From Microbacterium sp. BR1 (GTDB lineage: Bacteria; Actinomycetota; Actinomycetes; Actinomycetales; Microbacteriaceae): a stretch of 64,000 nt of DNA. This document shows positions 39,275 through 48,382 of this stretch, one piece after another. The notes beneath the pieces are model-generated. The model was not told where the DNA came from, did no database searches, and saw nothing but the letters and a program-made list of their open reading frames with translations. The translations under genes and the position numbers were made by a program. The stretch is from NCBI RefSeq assembly GCF_002812725.1, contig NZ_NMUN01000002.1:186001-250000 (forward strand), written 5' to 3'. Position 1 is the stretch's first letter; the number at the start of each line of letters is the position of its first letter.

Positions 39275-41284
39275 TTACCCGTCGCCATCCACGAGGCGCG
39301 AGGCGAGGGCCGATACGCGCACGGATCTGTCGAACGCGGCCTGGGCGCGTGCATCCTCCACCCCTTGCACGGCCGCCGCGACGGTCTCGGCGAACAGCCG
39401 TCCACCCGTCGCACCGGGGTGGATCCGGTCACCCGCGAGCAGGTCTTGGTGGGCCGCGGCGGTTCCCGCCCAGTCCGCGACGACGACGTCGGGTTGCGCG
39501 GCATCGAAGGCCGCGAGCTCTGCGTTGACCCCCGCGATCCAGTCCCGTGGGGCGAATGCGTTCACGAGCACGAGGTGCCGGTCCGGGCCGATCGCCTGTT
39601 CGAGGCGGGCGAGCGCTTCGGCACTGATCGGCCCGTTCGTGCCGAGCGCGACGACGACGTAGGGGCGAAGCTGGCCCGCGGCCGCCTGGGCCTCGGCGAT
39701 CCCGACACCGGCATTCATCGACCGAGACACGGATGCATCGATCTGGATCCCCGGGAGTCGTTCCATCAGTCCCGGCGCGGACGCGAGCATGACCGAGTCC
39801 CCGATCGCGCTGACCTGATCGCCGGGCACCGTGGTCGGGCGCGGCCCGGGAACGGGCTCATCGCCGGTCTGCACGGCGAGCGGCGGCGAGACCTCGATCG
39901 CGGTCGGCGTCGGCGAGGGGGATGCCGAGGCTTCGTCCAAGGCCTGCTGGCCCGCCTGGACCGCCGCGGCCCCGGACGTCGCCTGCGGCGCGATCGCGAT
40001 GGCGCTCGTCGTCGCACCCGCCGCGAGGACGAACGCGGTCACAGCTCCGAGGGCGACGAACCGGCCCGCGGGGGCGCCGGACAGGCGTGCGCGCAGCGCC
40101 GCGAGGGAGGCGCGGAAGCCGTGGCGTCGGACCGGAGTCTCGATGAACCGGTAAGACACGGTCGCGGCCACCAGGGTGATGGCGAGCGCCCAGAGGCCTA
40201 CGGCGAGCGGCGGCTCGTCTCCGGGTGCGATGGCCGTGCCCGCCATCAGCAGGACGAGGACCGGCCAGTGCCAGAGGTAGATGCCGTAGGACCGCACCCC
40301 GACCCAGCGGAGCGGCGCGACATCGAGCGTGCGTCCCAACACCGAGCCCGGCCATGCGCCCGCGGTGATGGCGGCGACGGTGAGCAGGCAGGCGGCGAGC
40401 AGGGCGCCCGGGAACGTCGCGGTGTCGGGCGCGGGTGGCACTGTCGCGACCGCGACGATCGCCGCGACCGCGAGGACGCCGACGGCGGTGACGCCGCGTC
40501 GAACGTTCGGGCGAACCATCCAGGCGGTCGGTTCGTGGAGCGCTCGGCCGACGGTGAACGCCAGCGCGACCCCGAGCAGGATGCCGAAGCCGTGTGAGTC
40601 GGTTCCGAAGTAGGCGCGCGTTACGTCCGCTGCCGCACCGCCCGCCGTCGCACCCGATACCAGGACTGCCATCCAGAGGGCCGAGCCTGCCGCCGCGACG
40701 GCGGCGACACCGGCACGGATGAGCCGCGAGGGGATCAGCAGGAGGAGAGGGAAGAGCAACGGCCAGAGGACGTAGAACTGCTCCTCGACCGCGAGCGACC
40801 ACAGGTTGCGGAACAACTCGGGCGTGCCGGACTCGAAGTATCCGCTGCCCGCCGAAATCGACATCCAGTTGAAGGTGAACGTGAGGGCGCCGAGCACCTG
40901 ACGACCGAAGCCGACCAATACGTCGCCTCCGACGGACCATGCCCAGAGGCCGCAGACCACGATGAGCGTGATGAGCGCCGGCAGAAGCCGGCGGGCTCGG
41001 CGCCGCCAGAACTCGACCAGCGAGATGCGTGGGCCGCGTCCCTCTGCCGCGGACACCCCGGCCTCGCGCAGCAACAGCGAGGTGATCAGGAATCCGCTGA
41101 TGACGAAGAAGACGTCCACACCGATGAAACCCTGCGGCAGCCACCACGCGGGGAACAGGTGATAGGCCACGACCAGCGCGACCGCGATCGCGCGCAGTCC
41201 ATCGAGGCCCGCGTAGCGCCCGCCGACAGGATCGGGGCGGGGTGCGGGAGCGGCAGCGGAGGGAAGGGGGTCAGTGCGAGTCAT
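39275..41284 (-). CDS. Acyltransferase-3 (OatA/OafA-like) with C-terminal SGNH domain
   Basis: The 669-residue protein has an acyltransferase-3 membrane domain of about ten helices (22-400) with the conserved YAGLDGLRAIAV and catalytic H42 (YHLFPAWW). A helix and linker follow, then an extracytoplasmic SGNH-like domain with SAIGDSVM, GTNG and DRIHPGAT. Such proteins move acetyl groups across the membrane to modify polysaccharide, peptidoglycan or lipids. ATG 41284 is chosen because YAGLDGLRA then sits near the N-terminus; the frame stays open far upstream, opposite truA, which is not coding. It lies 72 bp upstream of GH6 on the same strand. Confidence 0.93.
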   Translation of the reverse strand: MTRTDPLPSAAAPAPRPDPVGGRYAGLDGLRAIAVALVVAYHLFPAWWLPQGFIGVDVFFVISGFLITSLLLREAGVSAAEGRGPRISLVEFWRRRARRLLPALITLIVVCGLWAWSVGGDVLVGFGRQVLGALTFTFNWMSISAGSGYFESGTPELFRNLWSLAVEEQFYVLWPLLFPLLLLIPSRLIRAGVAAVAAAGSALWMAVLVSGATAGGAAADVTRAYFGTDSHGFGILLGVALAFTVGRALHEPTAWMVRPNVRRGVTAVGVLAVAAIVAVATVPPAPDTATFPGALLAACLLTVAAITAGAWPGSVLGRTLDVAPLRWVGVRSYGIYLWHWPVLVLLMAGTAIAPGDEPPLAVGLWALAITLVAATVSYRFIETPVRRHGFRASLAALRARLSGAPAGRFVALGAVTAFVLAAGATTSAIAIAPQATSGAAAVQAGQQALDEASASPSPTPTAIEVSPPLAVQTGDEPVPGPRPTTVPGDQVSAIGDSVMLASAPGLMERLPGIQIDASVSRSMNAGVGIAEAQAAAGQLRPYVVVALGTNGPISAEALARLEQAIGPDRHLVLVNAFAPRDWIAGVNAELAAFDAAQPDVVVADWAGTAAAHQDLLAGDRIHPGATGGRLFAETVAAAVQGVEDARAQAAFDRSVRVSALASRLVDGDG

Positions 41285-41419
41285 GGGTGCGGTGGTCCGC
41301 GCATCACACGTGCATTTCGGGGCGTGCGCATGGGCGCTGCGGGTGTGGCGTTGACGCTCGCCAAGTTTACGTCGGGGGCACCGACACCGCGAGAACGAAT
41401 GGCTCGTCGCGCGCGGCAA

Positions 41420-41432
41420 TAGGCTGTCCGGG
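41420..41432 (+). promoter_or_regulatory. -10 element directly before truA (leaderless start candidate)
   Basis: TAGGCT at 41420-41425 lies six bases before the truA GTG, so transcription starting 7 nt after the -10 would begin at or next to the start codon. No ribosome site is visible and the -35 region is weak. Confidence 0.4.
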
Positions 41433-42301
41433 TGCGGATCCGCCTCGACATCGCCTACGACGGCACGCATTTTCGCGGCTGGGCCCGCCAGACGAACCTG
41501 CGTACCGTCCAGGGCACACTCGAGGATGCGCTCGCCCGCGTGCTCGGGTCCGGACACATTCCCGGTCACGCGCACGGCAAGATGCCTCGGCTCGTCGTGG
41601 CGGGGCGTACCGACGCGGGCGTGCACGCCGCCGGTCAGGTCGCGCACCTCGATCTCGACACACGGCTCCTCGAAGCCCTCGGTCGGTCGCGCCCGAAGTA
41701 CGGCACACCCCTCGACCTGCTCGCGCAGAGGGTGCGCGGCGTGCTGGGCAAGTACGCGGATGTCACGGTCCGCGGCATCCGTGAGGCTCCGGATGGGTTC
41801 GACGCCCGGTTCTCGGCCGTGTGGCGCCGATACGCGTATCGCATTGCCGATTCCACGGCCGGTTATGACCCCCTCGAGCGCACCCGCACGACGAGTGTCA
41901 ACGCTCACCTGGACGTGGCGGCGATGGATGCCGCGGCGCGGTCGCTGATCGGACTGCATGACTTCGCCGCGTACTGCCGCCCCCGAGAGGGCGCCACGAC
42001 GATCCGTACCCTGCTGGAGTTCGACTGGCGGCGCAACGACGAAGGCGTCCTGATCGCGAACGTGCGGGCGGACGCGTTCTGTCACAGCATGGTGCGCGCC
42101 CTCGTCGGCGCGTGCGTCTCGGTCGGGCGCGGCCGGTTGAGCGTCGAGGATGTCGCGAGTCTGCGGGATGCGGGGGAGCGGACGAGCGCGTTCCCCGTGC
42201 TCGCGGCGCGGGGACTCACCCTGATGGAGGTCGGCTACCCCGCCGACGATCAGCTCGCCTCGCGCGCCGAGGTGACCCGCGCCCGTCGCGACGAGGAGTG
42301 A
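41432..42301 (+). CDS. truA: tRNA pseudouridine(38-40) synthase
   Basis: TruA of 289 residues makes pseudouridine in the anticodon arm of tRNAs. It begins MRIRLDIAYDGTHFRGWARQ, has the catalytic Asp D61 in AGRTDAGVHAAGQV, and shows FCHSMVRALVG. A ~20-residue insert (GSGHIPGHAHGKMPR) near residues 39-53 is typical of actinobacterial versions. The GTG start lies next to a -10 box. truA usually follows rplQ directly, but here ~7 kb of surface-polysaccharide genes separates them. It abuts the convergent TetR gene with no gap. Confidence 0.96.
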   Translation: MRIRLDIAYDGTHFRGWARQTNLRTVQGTLEDALARVLGSGHIPGHAHGKMPRLVVAGRTDAGVHAAGQVAHLDLDTRLLEALGRSRPKYGTPLDLLAQRVRGVLGKYADVTVRGIREAPDGFDARFSAVWRRYAYRIADSTAGYDPLERTRTTSVNAHLDVAAMDAAARSLIGLHDFAAYCRPREGATTIRTLLEFDWRRNDEGVLIANVRADAFCHSMVRALVGACVSVGRGRLSVEDVASLRDAGERTSAFPVLAARGLTLMEVGYPADDQLASRAEVTRARRDEE

Positions 42302-42907
42302 TCAGGTCCCGTCGACGCCGGGGGACGAAAGAGTCTCGGACTCTTCGGTCCAGCGTGTCAGCGCCACGGTGAAGCCGTGCACCAGGCGCTCGAAGCTGCG
42401 CTCGATCGAGGCTGACAGGGCGAAGCCGCCCTGGGCCTCGAGCGCGACGAATCCGTGCAGGGCCGACCGGAATGCGCGGATCGCGTCCACCGCGTCGTCG
42501 CCCTCGAGGCGGTAGGCGGCGAGAACGTCGGCGATGACCTGGACGACCGCGCTCGCGGTGGACTCGCTTTCGAGATCCCCGGGGATGGGTGCCATCTGTG
42601 ACGCTTCGTAGCGTGCGGGATGCAGCAGGGCCCAGCCTCGGTAGGCGTGCGACATCGCGTGGATCGCGTCGGTGCCCGCTCGCCCGACCGCGGCTCGGGC
42701 GAGCACGTCGCCGAGCTCGCGCTGGGACCGGAGCGAGATGCTCCGCTGCAAACCCGCCATCGAGTCGATGTGCTTGTAGAGCGAGGGCTGGCGCACACCC
42801 AGCTTCTCGGCCAATGCGGCGAGTGTCAGTCGACTGAGACCGACCTCGTCGGCCATGATCGCCGCCTCGGCGACGACCCGGTCGCGGGTGAGGCCCACCC
42901 TAGGCAC
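42302..42907 (-). CDS. TetR-family regulator
   Basis: The 201-residue protein has an N-terminal HTH (about 8-55: VVAEAAIMADEVGLSRLTLA, then LGVRQPSLYKHI) and a C-terminal ligand domain of the WHG/TetR_C type (HAYRGWALLHPARYEA). It starts with GTG 42907, overlapping the 3' end of the alpha/beta hydrolase by 8 bp, so the two are one operon with the regulator second. A palindrome upstream of the hydrolase is the likely operator, giving autoregulation (inference). Its stop is directly adjacent to the truA stop. Confidence 0.9.
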   Translation of the reverse strand: MPRVGLTRDRVVAEAAIMADEVGLSRLTLAALAEKLGVRQPSLYKHIDSMAGLQRSISLRSQRELGDVLARAAVGRAGTDAIHAMSHAYRGWALLHPARYEASQMAPIPGDLESESTASAVVQVIADVLAAYRLEGDDAVDAIRAFRSALHGFVALEAQGGFALSASIERSFERLVHGFTVALTRWTEESETLSSPGVDGT

Positions 42908-43739
42908 CGTGCGTCACTCTCTCGAGGAAGCGCAGCACGGCGTCCGCGGTGATGTCGGGCTGCTGCGCATGCGGGTAGTGCCCCGCCTCGGCGACCATCA
43001 CGACCTCGCCCTTCAGGGCGTCGCCGATCCATCGTGCCTCGGCCGCGGGGTCCCTGAAGTCCGGGTCCCGGTCGCCCATCACGACGAGCGCCGGTGCGGC
43101 CACGGCATCGAGCGCGGCCTCGGCCGGATCGTGGTCGGTCTGCTGGGTCGTGAGCGAGAACGCCTTGCCGTATGCCGGGCGCCGCAGGCTGGCGATGACC
43201 GCGGTGCGGTACTGCTCGAAGTCGGCGGGCTTCTGGCCGGCGTACAGCGTGGGCATGTAGCTCTTCCAGACGCTGGCGATCCAGAGCGGCGCCATCATCG
43301 CCCGGAACAGCGCGCGCGTGATGGCGCTCACCGGCGGGTTGCGCACGAACGGACCCACGAGCACGAGACCCGTCACCTGTTCCGGGTGTTCCGCCGCGAC
43401 GATCACGGCGGCTCCCGCCGCGAGCGAGTTCCCGACGATCACGGCACTGCCACCGAGATCCGCGATCAGGGCCGAGATGTCACCCGCCGTCGCGACGTCG
43501 CCATACGACGAGAACGACGTGTCGCTGTCGCCATGACCGCGCAGATCGGTCGTTGCGACCCGGTAGCCCGCCTCGACGAGCAGGGGAGTGAGGTGACGGT
43601 AGGACGAGCGCAGCTCGCCCATGCCGGGAACGAGTACGAGCAGCGGCCCCGACCCCTGGACGTCGTATCCGATGCGCCCCTCGGGACGGGCCAGGTAGCG
43701 CGTCGCGGCGTCCGAAACCGAAGCGGAGGAGGAAGTCAT
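42900..43739 (-). CDS. Alpha/beta hydrolase
   Basis: The 279-residue enzyme has the alpha/beta hydrolase fold with oxyanion region VPGMGELRSSY, nucleophile S105 in GNSLAAG, acid in MGDRDPDF (D223-D227 region) and H254 in EAGHYPHAQ. The nucleophile elbow G-N-S-L-A is shared with haloperoxidase/esterase-like members; the substrate is not predictable. It heads a two-gene operon with a TetR regulator, which suggests induction by a small molecule the enzyme acts on (inference). Confidence 0.9.
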   Translation of the reverse strand: MTSSSASVSDAATRYLARPEGRIGYDVQGSGPLLVLVPGMGELRSSYRHLTPLLVEAGYRVATTDLRGHGDSDTSFSSYGDVATAGDISALIADLGGSAVIVGNSLAAGAAVIVAAEHPEQVTGLVLVGPFVRNPPVSAITRALFRAMMAPLWIASVWKSYMPTLYAGQKPADFEQYRTAVIASLRRPAYGKAFSLTTQQTDHDPAEAALDAVAAPALVVMGDRDPDFRDPAAEARWIGDALKGEVVMVAEAGHYPHAQQPDITADAVLRFLERVTHGA

Positions 43740-43763
43740 GAAAGCTAGACTCCATCATCTACC

Positions 43764-43780
43764 AGCTATTGTCAATAGCT
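43764..43780 (-). promoter_or_regulatory. Palindromic operator overlapping a TTGACA -35 box
   Basis: On the minus strand the site reads AGCTATTGACAATAGCT, two perfect 7-bp arms around a 3-bp centre, and it contains TTGACA. It lies 25 bp upstream of the hydrolase start, where a TetR dimer would block RNA polymerase. The -10 box is not clear. Confidence 0.6.
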
Positions 43781-43888
43781 TAAGTGGTCAGCGCGCGATG
43801 GGGCTCACCTGGGAGTTGTCAAAGAACCCCGCGATGGCGAGCCGGACGTCACCCGCCGGTAACGTCCCGCGCCTATCCTGGTGGCGGT

Positions 43889-44626
43889 ATGAAGGTCATC
43901 TCTTACAACCTGCGCAAGCATCGTGCGGCAACCGAGCTCGCGGCGCTCGCCGAGCGCTACGAACCCGATGTGCTCTGCCTGCAGGAATGTGACTCCACCG
44001 ACATCCCGAGCACGATCCACGGACTGACGCTGGCGGATGCGACGAGTCGCAATCGCCTCGGACTCGCGGTGTACTTCCGTGAGAACACCTACCGTGCTGA
44101 GGCCGTACGGGCGATGAGCCTGAAGAAGTCCTTGCACGACCGCGTCCTCAAGCCCGCCGAGGAGCGGCTGCTCGGCGTCCGCCTGCACGACATCGACGCG
44201 GGCCACCAGATGATCGTCGCCTCGTTTCACGCCGCACCGCTGACGGCTCTGAACTCACTGCGCCGCCACCAGATCCGTACGGCGCTCGACGAACTCGATG
44301 CGCTCGGACCGGGCCTGCCCACCCTCATGGTCGGCGACTACAACTACCCGGTATTCAAAGAGAACCTCGGCCAGCGCATCCGTGATCAGGGCTACGAGTT
44401 GAACCTGAGCGACGCCCGCACCTACACCCGCTACCGCTTCTTCCGGGGGCACTACGATTTCGCGACGTCGGTAGGTTTCGAGATCGAGAAGGTGCGGACC
44501 CTGCCGCAGGGCCGGTCTGACCACAAACCGATCCTCGTGACGGGCAGAGCTGTGGCTGCGACGACGGCCACCGTCCATGACGCGACGACAGCGGACGTGC
44601 CCCTGATGCCCAGAGCGAGCGCCTGA
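43889..44626 (+). CDS. Endonuclease/exonuclease/phosphatase-family protein
   Basis: The 245-residue protein has the EEP-fold motifs in order: SYNLRKHR (N7), LQECDS (E33), SFHAAPLT, VGDYNYPV and GRSDHKPIL (terminal Asp-His). EEP enzymes are metal-dependent phosphodiesterases acting on DNA, RNA, phospholipids or inositol phosphates; the substrate here is unknown. ATG 43889 is used; a TATCCT -10-like box at 43874-43879 lies 9 nt upstream, so the transcript may be nearly leaderless. There is no signal peptide. Confidence 0.85.
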   Translation: MKVISYNLRKHRAATELAALAERYEPDVLCLQECDSTDIPSTIHGLTLADATSRNRLGLAVYFRENTYRAEAVRAMSLKKSLHDRVLKPAEERLLGVRLHDIDAGHQMIVASFHAAPLTALNSLRRHQIRTALDELDALGPGLPTLMVGDYNYPVFKENLGQRIRDQGYELNLSDARTYTRYRFFRGHYDFATSVGFEIEKVRTLPQGRSDHKPILVTGRAVAATTATVHDATTADVPLMPRASA

Positions 44627-44739
44627 TTCCGCTGGCTCCACTCGCGTCATGAAACGCCCGGACGCGCGTCTCATGAGAGGGCCCGACCGATCGCCGCGCC
44701 CTCTGCCGGGGTTGAATGCGTCGAAGGGTGGTCACTCCC

Positions 44740-46311
44740 ATGAGCGACGAAGAGCAGGTCGATTCTGCGCGTGACAGGGTGGTCGTCGAGCCCGAGCGCC
44801 TGCGTTCCGCGATCGAGGATGCTGCTCGCGACCATGGCTGGCGGGCCGCAGCCGATGTCTTCCAGCGCCACTGGGATCTGTACGCCACGCGCGTCCCCCG
44901 GGTGATGCTCGAGGCGCTGAAGGGTCTGCCGGGCGAGGTCTTCGTCGAACGACCCAGCATGTTGATCGCCGCTGACTACCTCCAGCAGGTGGCGTCAGGT
45001 CAAGGCGCGGGGCGATTCCACGACGGTGCGCGTGACACCTACGGCGGCGCCCGTGAGCCCCGCGAACTGCTGGATTCTCTCATCGCGTTGACGGGCCGCG
45101 CGGCCGGGGCACGTGCGGAGGGCGGGCTCGACACGGCGCGGCTGCGTTCCGCCGAGGCGCGACGCACGCTGGAGCGCGCCGACGAGTCTGCGCGCGGGCG
45201 CGCCCGCGAGGCGTTGCCGCATCTGATGCTCCAGTGGGGGCGCTGCCGGGAAGCCGCCGATGCGGACGGCGCCATTGTCGAATACGAGCAGAGCCATCAT
45301 CTCGGCACGATAACCGGGCAGACCGAGGTCGCGGGGCGCGCGGCAGCTTCGTTGGCGTGGCTGCTCGCGGAGCGCGGTCGCCTCTCCGATGCACGAGAGT
45401 GGCTCGCCCGCGCGCGCGCCACCGGCCGCGTCAGCCCGCGACACGGAGCGGTCCTGCACCTGACCGATGCGTTGATCGCCGCTGACCAGCTCGACGACGA
45501 GCTCGCCGAGCGCGCGCTGGCCCGGATCGACGACAACGGGATCGGCGAATATTGGGCGGCGCTGCTGTGGGTGCGGGCGATGATCGCCCGTGGACCGATC
45601 GCACCCCTGATGATCCGTCACGACTTCGTCGGCGAGACGGAGCGCCGCGCGCGCAAGCTGTACGACGAGGGTGCAAACCGCCGTTATCTCGTGCGTGCCG
45701 CCGACGCCATCGAGCGAGAGATCGAGCCGTGCGAGCCCCCCATCCCCGCGGCGAGCCCCGAAGCGCCCAGCCCAACGGACATCGTGCGTCAAGCCAGCGC
45801 CCTCTGCAGATCTGGTTCGTTCGCGGCAGCGAGGGGGCTCGCTCGAACGGCGCTCGCCGCGTCCCCGCCGGTGCGTGACGAGGCCGCGGCCCAGTTGATT
45901 CTGGCGGCCTCGGAGTTCGCGCTCGGGGGATCGGATGCCGCCCGCTCCGCGTTCTGTCGCGCCCACGCTCTCATCGCTCACGAGGGGTTGCTCCGCAGCT
46001 ACGGCACCATCGGCGCGGCAGACCTCCGGGCGCTCGCCGAGCTGTCGGGTCTGCGCATTCCGGCTCTCGCGACCGTTGCTGACGCCGCCGAAGCAGCACG
46101 TCCTGGTCCAGCAGAGAGCGCGAACATGGCGGCGCTCACACGGCGGGAGCGCGAGCTGCTCGTCCTCATCGCCGAGGGTCGGCAGTTCGCCCAGATCGCG
46201 GAGTCGCTCTTCATCAGTCTCAACACGGTCAAGACCCTCACCCGCAGCCTCTATCGGAAACTCGGCGTGCACAGCCGCGGCGAGGCCGCCGCTCTCGCTC
46301 GCACGCTCTGA
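44740..46311 (+). CDS. LuxR-family regulator with large N-terminal region
   Basis: The 523-residue protein ends in a LuxR-type HTH (about 458-515: LTRRERELLVLIAEGRQ, then SLNTVKTLTRSLYRKLG). The ~450-residue N-terminal part is helical, Ala/Arg/Glu-rich and looks like TPR/MalT-type repeats, without an obvious P-loop. ATG 44740 is chosen over the ATG at 44716, with GGGTGG upstream of the chosen start. No autoinducer domain is seen. A bidirectional terminator separates it from the convergent UDP-glucose dehydrogenase gene. Confidence 0.85.
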   Translation: MSDEEQVDSARDRVVVEPERLRSAIEDAARDHGWRAAADVFQRHWDLYATRVPRVMLEALKGLPGEVFVERPSMLIAADYLQQVASGQGAGRFHDGARDTYGGAREPRELLDSLIALTGRAAGARAEGGLDTARLRSAEARRTLERADESARGRAREALPHLMLQWGRCREAADADGAIVEYEQSHHLGTITGQTEVAGRAAASLAWLLAERGRLSDAREWLARARATGRVSPRHGAVLHLTDALIAADQLDDELAERALARIDDNGIGEYWAALLWVRAMIARGPIAPLMIRHDFVGETERRARKLYDEGANRRYLVRAADAIEREIEPCEPPIPAASPEAPSPTDIVRQASALCRSGSFAAARGLARTALAASPPVRDEAAAQLILAASEFALGGSDAARSAFCRAHALIAHEGLLRSYGTIGAADLRALAELSGLRIPALATVADAAEAARPGPAESANMAALTRRERELLVLIAEGRQFAQIAESLFISLNTVKTLTRSLYRKLGVHSRGEAAALARTL

Positions 46312-46428
46312 CGACGGCGCCCGCACGGGTGAATTCGGGGCGGTTCGGGGGTGATATCTCCCGAAAGCCCGTGGAGCTTTTATGAGGGCGCTCTAATGTT
46401 TCTCGTCGAACGCCCTGCGCCGAGCGGG

Positions 46429-46487
46429 GGTGTGACAGGCGGTTCGGGCCGTATCCGGGGGGACGGGTCCGAACCGCCTGTCACACC
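46429..46487. terminator. Bidirectional terminator hairpin
   Basis: GGTGTGACAGGCGGTTCGG (46429-46447) pairs perfectly with CCGAACCGCCTGTCACACC (46469-46487), a 19-bp stem with a 21-nt loop. It lies between convergent genes (LuxR regulator ending at 46311, UDP-glucose dehydrogenase ending at 46530) and can serve both. Confidence 0.8.
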
Positions 46488-46529
46488 GCCCGACCCGCGG
46501 AGCGTGCTCGTTCACGACGCCCGAGATCC

Positions 46530-47840
46530 TCAGGGCCGTCCCATGCCGTGGTACGTCCATCCCGCGGCACGCCACGCCGAAGCGTCGAGGCAGTTGCGCC
46601 CGTCCACGATGACCGGCGACGAGACGAGCGAGGCCGCGTGCTCGGGCGCGAGGTCGCGTCTGTACTCGTCCCACTCGGTCACGACCACGACGACGTCGGC
46701 GCCGCGCAGGGCTTCATCGCGGTCGGCGACGAAGTCGAGTTGCGGATGCAGCCGCTCGGCGTTCGCGATGGCCTGCGGGTCGGTCACCGTGACCCACGCG
46801 CCGAGTCCGCGCAGACGTACGGCGACATCCAGGGCGGGGGAGTCTCGCACATCGTCGCTGTGCGGCTTGAACGCTGCGCCCAGCACCGTGACGTTCTTCT
46901 TGAAGACCGAGCCCCCAAGGGCGGCAATGACGAGATCGACAGCGCGGTCGCGGCGTCGCAGGTTGATCGCGTCGACCTCGCGCAGGAACGCGACCGACTC
47001 GCCACGCCCCAGCTCTTCCGCCCGCGCAGCGAAGGCGCGGATGTCTTTCGGCAGGCATCCGCCACCGAACCCGATTCCGGCGCCCAGGAAGCGACGCCCG
47101 ATGCGCACGTCATGCCCGATCGCGTCGGCGAGCTGGGTCACGTCCGCGCCCGTGACCTCGGCGATCTCGGCCATCGCGTTGATGAACGAGATCTTCGTGG
47201 CGAGGAAGGCGTTGGCCGCTACCTTGACGAGCTCGGCCGTGGCGTAGTCGGTGACGAGAAACGGCGTGCCCAGCGCAACGGCCGGGTGGTAGACCTCTCG
47301 CAGGACATCGGCCGCGCGCTCGCCGGAAAGGTCCGTCGGGACCCCGACGACCAGTCGGTCCGGGTCGATCGTGTCCTGCACGGCCCATCCCTCGCGCAAG
47401 AACTCGGGGTTCCAGACGAGGGTGGCGCCCGTGGATGACACCGTGGGGGCAAGCCGGGTCGCGGTCCCGACGGGGACGGTCGACTTACCGGCTACGACGT
47501 CGCCGGGTGAGAGGTGCGGGACGAGCGCATCGAACGCCGCGTCGACGTAGGTCAGGTCGGCCGCATAGCCGTCCGCACGCTGGGGAGTCCCGACTCCGAC
47601 GAAGTGCACCGCGGCGCCACGAGCGTTCGAGATGTCGGTCGTGAACCGCAGATTGCCGGATGCGATACCCGCCTGGAGCATCTCCTTCAGGCGCGGTTCG
47701 AATAATGGGGCGTCTCCGCGCGAGAGCACCTCGATCTTCGAGTCGTCGACGTCGACGCCGATGACGTCGTGTCCGATGTGCGCCATCGCTGCTGCGTGGA
47801 CGGCACCGAGGTATCCGCACCCGATCACCGACAGTCGCAC
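46530..47840 (-). CDS. UDP-glucose/GDP-mannose 6-dehydrogenase family protein
   Basis: The 436-residue enzyme oxidises a nucleotide sugar to its uronate in two NAD-dependent steps; UDP-glucose to UDP-glucuronate is the likeliest reaction. It has the Rossmann motif VIGCGYLGAVHA, NPEFLREGWA, central-domain K216, and the catalytic GGGCLPKD with C262 and K265. GTG 47840 follows CGAGGACTC. It stands alone on this strand, so the glycan it supplies cannot be told from context, though the polysaccharide genes at 35-41 kb are candidates. Confidence 0.93.
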   Translation of the reverse strand: MRLSVIGCGYLGAVHAAAMAHIGHDVIGVDVDDSKIEVLSRGDAPLFEPRLKEMLQAGIASGNLRFTTDISNARGAAVHFVGVGTPQRADGYAADLTYVDAAFDALVPHLSPGDVVAGKSTVPVGTATRLAPTVSSTGATLVWNPEFLREGWAVQDTIDPDRLVVGVPTDLSGERAADVLREVYHPAVALGTPFLVTDYATAELVKVAANAFLATKISFINAMAEIAEVTGADVTQLADAIGHDVRIGRRFLGAGIGFGGGCLPKDIRAFAARAEELGRGESVAFLREVDAINLRRRDRAVDLVIAALGGSVFKKNVTVLGAAFKPHSDDVRDSPALDVAVRLRGLGAWVTVTDPQAIANAERLHPQLDFVADRDEALRGADVVVVVTEWDEYRRDLAPEHAASLVSSPVIVDGRNCLDASAWRAAGWTYHGMGRP

Positions 47841-48382
47841 GCGAGTCCTCGGCGGGGGCGGGGACTCGGTGGAACGCGCACGCTCTGGAGGGCAGGTGCC
47901 GACATGATCCGCGAGCGTATGCAGGGCTCACGACCTGCGCGTGAACGCCGCGCGAACACTTGTGTCGGCAGCGCGGCCTGCCGGCGGGTGAACCGGGCCA
48001 GCACGACCAGCAGGCTCAGCCGGGATTCCGCCGCGATCGTCACCGCCGGGTGGCAGTGCCGCTTCGCGCGCACGGCGCAGGACCAGCGTGATGAGGAACA
48101 CGAAAGGCGCGAAGAGAAGGAGGTTCGATGGCTCTCGGCGGACCCGCCAACGAGGTGTCGCGCGGCCGGCATCTCGCTCGTGGCGTGCGGCCTGCTCGGT
48201 CGAGGCATCCGTCGGTACTAGCGTGGCAGCATGCTGTTCGCGGATGCTCCGGTCCTGTCGAATGCGCACGTCGAGTCCTCCACAGGCGGGCTCTTTCTGC
48301 TTTCTCCACGGGTTCAGATTGTTCCTCCGATCTGGCCGTTCTGCGCGCCGCTAATGTCGGTGGCCCTCGCCAGAATGGAGTT
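47841..48382. other. Intergenic region without a supported gene
   Basis: This 542-bp divergent region lies between UDP-glucose dehydrogenase and the DUF222/HNH gene. A minus-strand stretch near 48080-48120 would encode a hydrophobic segment (NLLLFAPFVFLITLVL), but the frames around it are broken, so at most a gene remnant is present. Promoters for both flanking genes should lie here; no strong consensus pair was found. Confidence 0.5.

Noticed and set aside
41285..42085. N-terminal 267-residue extension of the acyltransferase
   Set aside because: It is antisense to truA, has no family similarity, and the acyltransferase signature starts properly after ATG 41284.
47825..48269. Small minus-strand frames with a hydrophobic segment upstream of UDP-glucose dehydrogenase
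   Set aside because: No ribosome site or conserved pattern, and the frames are inconsistent; at most a remnant, so no gene was called.
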